A DNA stretch of 64,000 nucleotides from Photobacterium atrarenae (GTDB taxonomy: Bacteria; Pseudomonadota; Gammaproteobacteria; Enterobacterales; Vibrionaceae). The stretch covers positions 682,001-746,000 of the forward strand of contig NZ_CP101508.1 in NCBI RefSeq assembly GCF_024380015.1, in the 5' to 3' direction. The notes below the pieces were generated by a model. The model made no database searches, had not been told where the DNA came from, and saw only the letters and a program-made list of their open reading frames with translations. Shown here in pieces: positions 59,406-64,000 of the stretch (position 1 is its first letter; each line of letters begins with the position of its first letter). The position numbers and the translations under genes were made by a program.

Positions 59406-61559
59406 TCAGGCTTTTGCATCTTCAGCTTGCTTGGCCTGAATCGCAGTCAGTGCAACGGTGTAGACGATGTCGTCAACCAGGGCGCCACGTGACAGGTCGT
59501 TGACCGGCTTGCGCATCCCCTGCAGCATTGGACCGATGGAAACCAGATCGGCAGAACGCTGTACCGCTTTGTACGTGGTGTTACCTGTGTTCAGGTCCGG
59601 GAAGACGAACACGGTCGCTTTACCGGCAACCGGGGAGTTCGGCGCTTTCGAAGCGGCGACGTTTTCCATGATCGCGGCGTCGTACTGAAGCGGGCCGTCG
59701 ATCACCAGATCAGGACGTTTTTCCTGCGCGATGCGGGTCGCTTCGCGAACTTTATCAACGTCTGCACCCTGACCCGAAGTACCGGTCGAGTAGGAGATCA
59801 TCGCCACGCGTGGCTCAATGCCGAACGCCTTGGCTGAATCGGCAGACTGAATCGCGATTTCAGCCAGTTGCTCTGCGTTTGGATCCGGGTTGATCGCGCA
59901 GTCACCGTAAACCAGAACTTGGTCTGGCAGCAACATGAAGAACACAGAAGAGACCAGAGACGCGCCTGGCGCTGTCTTGATCAGCTGTAGCGGTGGACGG
60001 ATGGTGTTGGCTGTGGTGTGAACCGCACCGGAAACCAGACCGTCAACTTCGTCACGCTCAAGCATCATGGTCCCCAGGACCACGGTGTCTTGCAGCTGCT
60101 CGCGGGCAACGACTTCGGTCATGCCTTTGTTCTTACGCAGCTCAACCAGACGCGCAACATACTGCTCGCGAACCGCTTCCGGATCGATGATTTCAACGCC
60201 GGCACCCAGAACAACGCCCTGTTGCTCAGCTACACGCTTGATTTCTTCCGGGTTACCCAGCAGGACACACTCGGCGATACCGCGCTCGGCACAGATCGCT
60301 GCTGCTTTCACGGTACGTGGCTCGTCGCCTTCCGGCAGGACTACACGCTTGGCCGCTGCACGGGCAAACTCAGTCAGCTGATAACGGAATGCTGGTGGGC
60401 TCAGGCGGCGCTCACGGCTTGAACCTTCAGACAGGGACTCAATCCACTGGCCGTCGATGTGGCTGGCCATGTATTCATTCACCAACTCAACACGCTCTTT
60501 ATCGTCAGCCGGTACTTCCAGGCTGAAGCTCTGCAGGTTCAGTGACGTCTGCCAGGTGTTGCCCTGGGCCGTCATTACTGGCAGGCCGGTCTTGAAGGCG
60601 CGCTCACACAGATCCATCACAGGTTTCGGCAGCTCATAGCCACCGGTCAGCAGCAGGGCACCGATTTCAACGCCGTTCATCGCAGCCAGGCATGCGGCAA
60701 CGATCACGTCCGGACGGTCTGCAGAAGTCACCAGCAGTGAACCAGGACGGAAGTGCTCTACCATGTGCGGAATCGAGCGGGCACAGAAGGTGATGCTCTT
60801 GATGCGGCGGGTTTTGATTTCACCTTGGTTGATGATTTCAGCGTTCAGGTGATGGGCAATGTCGGTCGCACGGGTGGCGATCAGCTCAGAGCTCCATGGC
60901 GCACACCCCAGCACGCGGATTGGGCTGGAGTTGAAGACTTGCATCACTTCAACGTGAGTTGGTACGGTCGCTTCAGCATCGTCAAAGATCTCTGACAGAT
61001 CCGGACGGGTGCGGCCTGCCGCATCAACCGGCGCGTTCAGTTTGTTGACGATCACACCGGAGATGTGTTTGTTTTTGATCCCGCCGAAGTTTGAGCAAGC
61101 CACTTCGATGCGCTCTTTCAGCTGTGCCGGATTGTCGGTGCCCGGGGCAACGACAAACACGATCTCAGCGTCCAGAGTTTTGGCGATTTCGTAGTTGATC
61201 TGGTTGGCGAACGGATGCTTGCGGGTCGGGACCAGACCTTCAATCAGAGTCACTTCTGCGCCTGCCGTGGATTCTTTGAAGCGGGCCACGATGTCTTCCA
61301 GCAGCACGTCGCTCTGGTCGTTACGGATCAGCTCTTCGGCACGGGCCATCGAGAAAGACTCAGCCACTTTCATATCGCTGTTGGCAGTGATGATGGTGGT
61401 GGTCAGATCCGGTTGCTCACCACCGTGACGTGGCTGGGCAATCGGTTTGAAGAAAGAAACGCGAACACCTTTGCGCTCCATGGCACGCAGGACACCCAGA
61501 CTTACACTGGTCAGACCAACACCGGCGCCAACCGGAACAAGCATAATAGTACGAGACAC
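59406..61559 (-). CDS. pta: Phosphate acetyltransferase Pta
   Basis: 717-aa long-form enzyme interconverting acetyl-CoA and acetyl phosphate. The N-terminal P-loop-like domain ([21 protein letters not shown]) and DRTGG-type middle are regulatory; the C-terminal PTA_PTB catalytic domain carries [19 protein letters not shown] and [16 protein letters not shown]. Forms an ackA-pta operon with ackA 171 bases upstream. Confidence 0.97.
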   Translation of the reverse strand: MSRTIMLVPVGAGVGLTSVSLGVLRAMERKGVRVSFFKPIAQPRHGGEQPDLTTTIITANSDMKVAESFSMARAEELIRNDQSDVLLEDIVARFKESTAGAEVTLIEGLVPTRKHPFANQINYEIAKTLDAEIVFVVAPGTDNPAQLKERIEVACSNFGGIKNKHISGVIVNKLNAPVDAAGRTRPDLSEIFDDAEATVPTHVEVMQVFNSSPIRVLGCAPWSSELIATRATDIAHHLNAEIINQGEIKTRRIKSITFCARSIPHMVEHFRPGSLLVTSADRPDVIVAACLAAMNGVEIGALLLTGGYELPKPVMDLCERAFKTGLPVMTAQGNTWQTSLNLQSFSLEVPADDKERVELVNEYMASHIDGQWIESLSEGSSRERRLSPPAFRYQLTEFARAAAKRVVLPEGDEPRTVKAAAICAERGIAECVLLGNPEEIKRVAEQQGVVLGAGVEIIDPEAVREQYVARLVELRKNKGMTEVVAREQLQDTVVLGTMMLERDEVDGLVSGAVHTTANTIRPPLQLIKTAPGASLVSSVFFMLLPDQVLVYGDCAINPDPNAEQLAEIAIQSADSAKAFGIEPRVAMISYSTGTSGQGADVDKVREATRIAQEKRPDLVIDGPLQYDAAIMENVAASKAPNSPVAGKATVFVFPDLNTGNTTYKAVQRSADLVSIGPMLQGMRKPVNDLSRGALVDDIVYTVALTAIQAKQAEDAKA

Positions 61560-61730
61560 TATAGATTCCTCAACGATTCAGGAAACAATGGTGCTGTTCA
61601 ATAACGGTGAGTCACCGCTATTGGACAGCACCTCAATATGTGGACACCCGGACCGGCTTCAGATCAGTTCCGGTCGGGGGATGTGAAAACGGCCGGCCCA
61701 GGCCAGCCGCTTTCGAACGTTCGTCGCGAA

Positions 61731-62927
61731 TTAGATTTCAGCCAGACGTGCTGTATCTTCGGCGATGATCAGTTCTTCGTTGGTTGAAACAACCATGGCA
61801 GGAACACGGCTGTCGGCAGTGGTGATCACGCCTTCGCCGCCGAAGCGTGCTTTCAGGTTTGCTTCACCGTCAACTTCTACACCCAGGATCGCCAGGCGGT
61901 TCAGCACCATCTCACGGATCGGGGCAGAGTTCTCACCGATACCACCAGTGAAGACGATTGCGTCCAGGCGGCCTTCCAGAGAAGCCGTGTAACCAGCAAC
62001 GTATTTCGCCAGACGGTGGCAGAATACGTCCATGGCGCGGGTCGCTTCTTCTTTCTCACCGTAGTTGTCTTCAACGAAACGGCAGTCAGAAGTCACTTCA
62101 GTCAGACCTTGCAGACCAGACTCTTTGGTCAGCATGGTATTGATTTGCTCAACGGAGTAGCCCAGGGTGTCGTGCAGGTGGAAGATGATCGCTGGATCGA
62201 TGTCACCACAACGGGTACCCATCACCAGACCTTCCAGTGGCGTCAGACCCATCGAGGTGTCAACAGACTGGCCGTTTTTGATTGCACATACAGATGCGCC
62301 GTTACCCAGATGGCAGTTGATGATGTTCAGCTCTTCCGCTGGCTTGCCCAGACGCTCCGCGGTTTCACGCGTGATGAACAGGTGAGAAGTCCCGTGCATG
62401 CCGTAGCGACGGATACCGTGCTCTTTGTACAGGTTGTATGGCAGTGCGTACAGGTACGCTTCTTCTGGCATGGTCTGGTGGAACGCCGTGTCAAATACTG
62501 CAACGTTCTTCAGCGCCGGGAATGCTTTTTGAGCGGCTTTGATACCGATGATGTGCGCAGGGTTGTGCAGCGGCGCCAGGGTTGCACACTCTTCGATACC
62601 TTTCAGAACGGCTTCGTCGATCAGGGCAGACTGGGTGAATTTCTCGCCGCCGTGAACAACACGGTGGCCGATCGCTGCCAGGTTCTCTGCCAGTTCAGGT
62701 TTAGAAGCAAGGATAGTTTCAACCATGAATTTCAGGGCTTCTTCGTGCGCTGCGCCGTCACCCAGTTGAGCTTCGTGCTTACCGTCAAGTTTCCACTTGA
62801 TACGTGCTTCAGGAAGGTGCAGACATTCTGCAAGACCTGTCAGATGCTCCTCACCAGAGACTGCATCAACAACAGCGAATTTAAGTGAAGAACTGCCGCA
62901 GTTAAGAACTAAAACCAGCTTAGACAT
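61731..62927 (-). CDS. ackA: Acetate kinase AckA
   Basis: 398-aa ASKHA-fold kinase forming ATP and acetate from acetyl phosphate. Family signatures [14 protein letters not shown] and [14 protein letters not shown], with [13 protein letters not shown] for phosphate binding. The 171-base gap to pta holds an imperfect inverted repeat (CCCGACCGG/CCGGTCCGGG on minus). Confidence 0.97.
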   Translation of the reverse strand: MSKLVLVLNCGSSSLKFAVVDAVSGEEHLTGLAECLHLPEARIKWKLDGKHEAQLGDGAAHEEALKFMVETILASKPELAENLAAIGHRVVHGGEKFTQSALIDEAVLKGIEECATLAPLHNPAHIIGIKAAQKAFPALKNVAVFDTAFHQTMPEEAYLYALPYNLYKEHGIRRYGMHGTSHLFITRETAERLGKPAEELNIINCHLGNGASVCAIKNGQSVDTSMGLTPLEGLVMGTRCGDIDPAIIFHLHDTLGYSVEQINTMLTKESGLQGLTEVTSDCRFVEDNYGEKEEATRAMDVFCHRLAKYVAGYTASLEGRLDAIVFTGGIGENSAPIREMVLNRLAILGVEVDGEANLKARFGGEGVITTADSRVPAMVVSTNEELIIAEDTARLAEI

Positions 62928-63000
62928 GAGAGTGACTACCTATAATCTGTCTGAAAGTTGATATTCAACTGAATAAAAATTACCCATAGGATAGCCGACT

Positions 63001-63029
63001 TTTATCTCAGTCGAACTAACCTGGGTCAA
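63001..63029 (-). promoter_or_regulatory. Possible ackA promoter
   Basis: TTGACC, a 17-base spacer and GATAAA on the minus strand, 74 bases before the ackA start. The remainder of the ackA-yfbV gap (up to 63263) is AT-rich and no confident FNR or ArcA site was seen. Confidence 0.45.
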
Positions 63030-63263
63030 ATTCGTGTTATGTCCGTATCGGCGAGAATTGAGAACCCCCACACTTCCGTCCATCCTTGGAGGTTTGCCTC
63101 AGGTTGCCATAACGGTGAATACAGGCAACAATTAGTTTAGGCGCGCCTAGGATAGCGATTGTTAAGCAATATAACAAAAAGATTTTTAGAAAATTTTAAT
63201 TTCAATCAAGTTTGTTATCACTAGATTTTAAATTCTATAGATTTTTTTGAGTTTTGGTGGTTT

Positions 63264-63716
63264 ATGAGTCAGAAAAAATCGATCTGGGCCTCTTTTCAAC
63301 AGGGCCAGCAGTACATGGCGATCTGGCCGATGCGAAAAGAACTGGCGGCGATGTTCCCGGAATCGCGCTATATCAAAGCCACAAAATTTGCCAGCCGGGT
63401 GATGCCGGCGGTGGCGGTGATGAGTGTACTTAGCCAGATGGCGTTCAACAATTACGAGGCGCTGCCGCAGGCGATTGCTGTGGCGCTGTTTGCCCTGAGT
63501 ATGCCGTTGCAGGGGTTGTGGTGGCTGGGCAGGCGCAGCCGGACCCAGTTGCCGCCGTCGCTGGCAAGCTGGTATCGCGAGCTGCACGGGAAGATCACCA
63601 GCGAAGGGTTTGCCTTACAGCCGATGAAAGCGCAGCCGCGTTATCTGGAATTGGCCCAGGTGCTGAACCGGGCGTTCAAGCAACTGGATAAAACCGCGCT
63701 GGAGCGTTGGTTTTAA
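63264..63716 (+). CDS. yfbV: UPF0208 membrane protein YfbV
   Basis: 150-aa inner-membrane protein with two hydrophobic segments (about residues 45-63 and 68-86). The N-terminus, [26 protein letters not shown], and C-terminal [17 protein letters not shown] identify YfbV, implicated in limiting Ter-macrodomain insulation in E. coli. It is divergent from ackA, the E. coli order. Confidence 0.92.
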   Translation: MSQKKSIWASFQQGQQYMAIWPMRKELAAMFPESRYIKATKFASRVMPAVAVMSVLSQMAFNNYEALPQAIAVALFALSMPLQGLWWLGRRSRTQLPPSLASWYRELHGKITSEGFALQPMKAQPRYLELAQVLNRAFKQLDKTALERWF

Positions 63717-63783
63717 CAGCCTGGCCTTAGGATGCTCGTTCGGAACCACGGTAAGCAAGCTGCTGGAATAAAACCAGAGAGAC

Positions 63784-63813
63784 AAAAAAAGTAGCCGCCG
63801 GGCTACTTTTTTT
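63784..63813. terminator. Bidirectional terminator after yfbV
   Basis: Thirteen-base-pair inverted repeat AAAAAAAGTAGCC/GGCTACTTTTTTT with a four-base loop, between two convergent genes. Confidence 0.93.
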
Positions 63814-63840
63814 ATGCTGCGCGTGTATCTGTCGCGGCCA

Positions 63841-64000
63841 TTACTCGTCGTCGCTGTCGATTTTCTTTTGGCGTACACCCGGCTTGGCCAGGATTTCCAG
63901 GTAGAAGGAGGCCAGTGCCAGGGACTCGGCTTCATCAATGAACTTATTGATTTCCTTGACGTGAATGACCTTTGCTTCCTGCTCGGTATGGCCGAATCGG
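63841..64000 (-). CDS. C-terminal end of an unrecognised protein (cut by window edge)
   Basis: 53 complete codons are visible, beginning RFGHTEQEAKVIHVKEINKF and ending RQKKIDSDDE. Amphipathic helical text with a charged acidic tail; no motif recognised. It is convergent with yfbV. Confidence 0.7.
   Translation of the reverse strand, partial: RFGHTEQEAKVIHVKEINKFIDEAESLALASFYLEILAKPGVRQKKIDSDDE

Noticed and set aside
63120..63260. FNR or ArcA site in the ackA-yfbV gap
   Set aside because: The AT-rich stretch has partial TTGAT/ATCAA matches only. No full dyad at a sensible distance from the promoter was found.

Overview
The window is a stretch of gammaproteobacterial chromosome, most likely from the Vibrionaceae (Photobacterium or a close relative). 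Three things point there: the proteins read as close homologues of E. coli and Vibrio proteins; the gene order matches several E. coli neighbourhoods (ybeZ-ybeY-corC-lnt, hemA-prfA-prmC-sirB-kdsA, copA-cueR-ybbN-ybbO-tesA-ybbA-ybbP, yfcE/yfcH-pta-ackA-yfbV); and there are Vibrio-type extras such as a large tandem tRNA array, a small DUF3149 protein and a lipoprotein 5'-nucleotidase. Base composition is GC-rich and fairly even across the core genes. The group II intron reverse transcriptase and the intergenic repeats are visibly more AT-rich.

Layout. 1-15.3 kb: cell-envelope and translation genes, nearly all on the minus strand (mrdA, rlmH, rsfS, holA, lptE, leuS, lnt, corC, ybeY, ybeZ, miaB, mtgA), with ybeL and ubiF on plus. 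15.5-18.6 kb: 24 tRNA genes on the minus strand (7 Gln-UUG, 6 Leu-CAG, 6 Leu-UAG, 5 Met-CAU), read from one strong promoter with a GC-rich discriminator and ended by two terminators. 18.9-23.3 kb: ychF, pth, prs, ispE, lolB. 23.6-29 kb: hemA, prfA, prmC, sirB2, sirB1, kdsA on plus. 29.3-39.6 kb: accessory and transport genes (SdaC-like permease, chemoreceptor, MetJ-controlled NhaC-family transporter, 5'-nucleotidase, ybaK, LysR regulator, LysE-type exporter, smrA, DUF3149). 39.9-42.6 kb: two normal tRNA-Pro genes, two 104-nt tRNA-Pro-like copies carrying the same internal insertions, a decayed remnant, and a group II intron lodged in the T-tract of one unit's terminator. 42.6-54.9 kb: putative metallopeptidase lipoprotein, TraB-family protein, copA/cueR copper efflux, cnoX, ybbO, tesA and the ybbA-ybbP ABC system. 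54.9-64 kb: yfcH, a four-gene DUF1538/DUF1538/PII-like/CBS operon, yfcE, pta-ackA, yfbV and the end of an unrecognised gene.

The most unusual elements are (1) the compact DUF1538-DUF1538-PII-like-CBS operon, which looks like a two-subunit membrane transporter with two built-in regulatory proteins and no known substrate; (2) the 104-nt tRNA-Pro-like repeats with identical insertions, each followed by its own terminator, with the group II intron between them; (3) the tRNA array, which shows perfect 519-bp tandem periodicity and compensatory base-pair changes between copies; and (4) MetJ-like boxes over the promoter of an NhaC-family transporter, which point to methionine transport. Two very short ORFs (25 and 23 codons) and two copies of a 162-bp MITE-like repeat are also reported.
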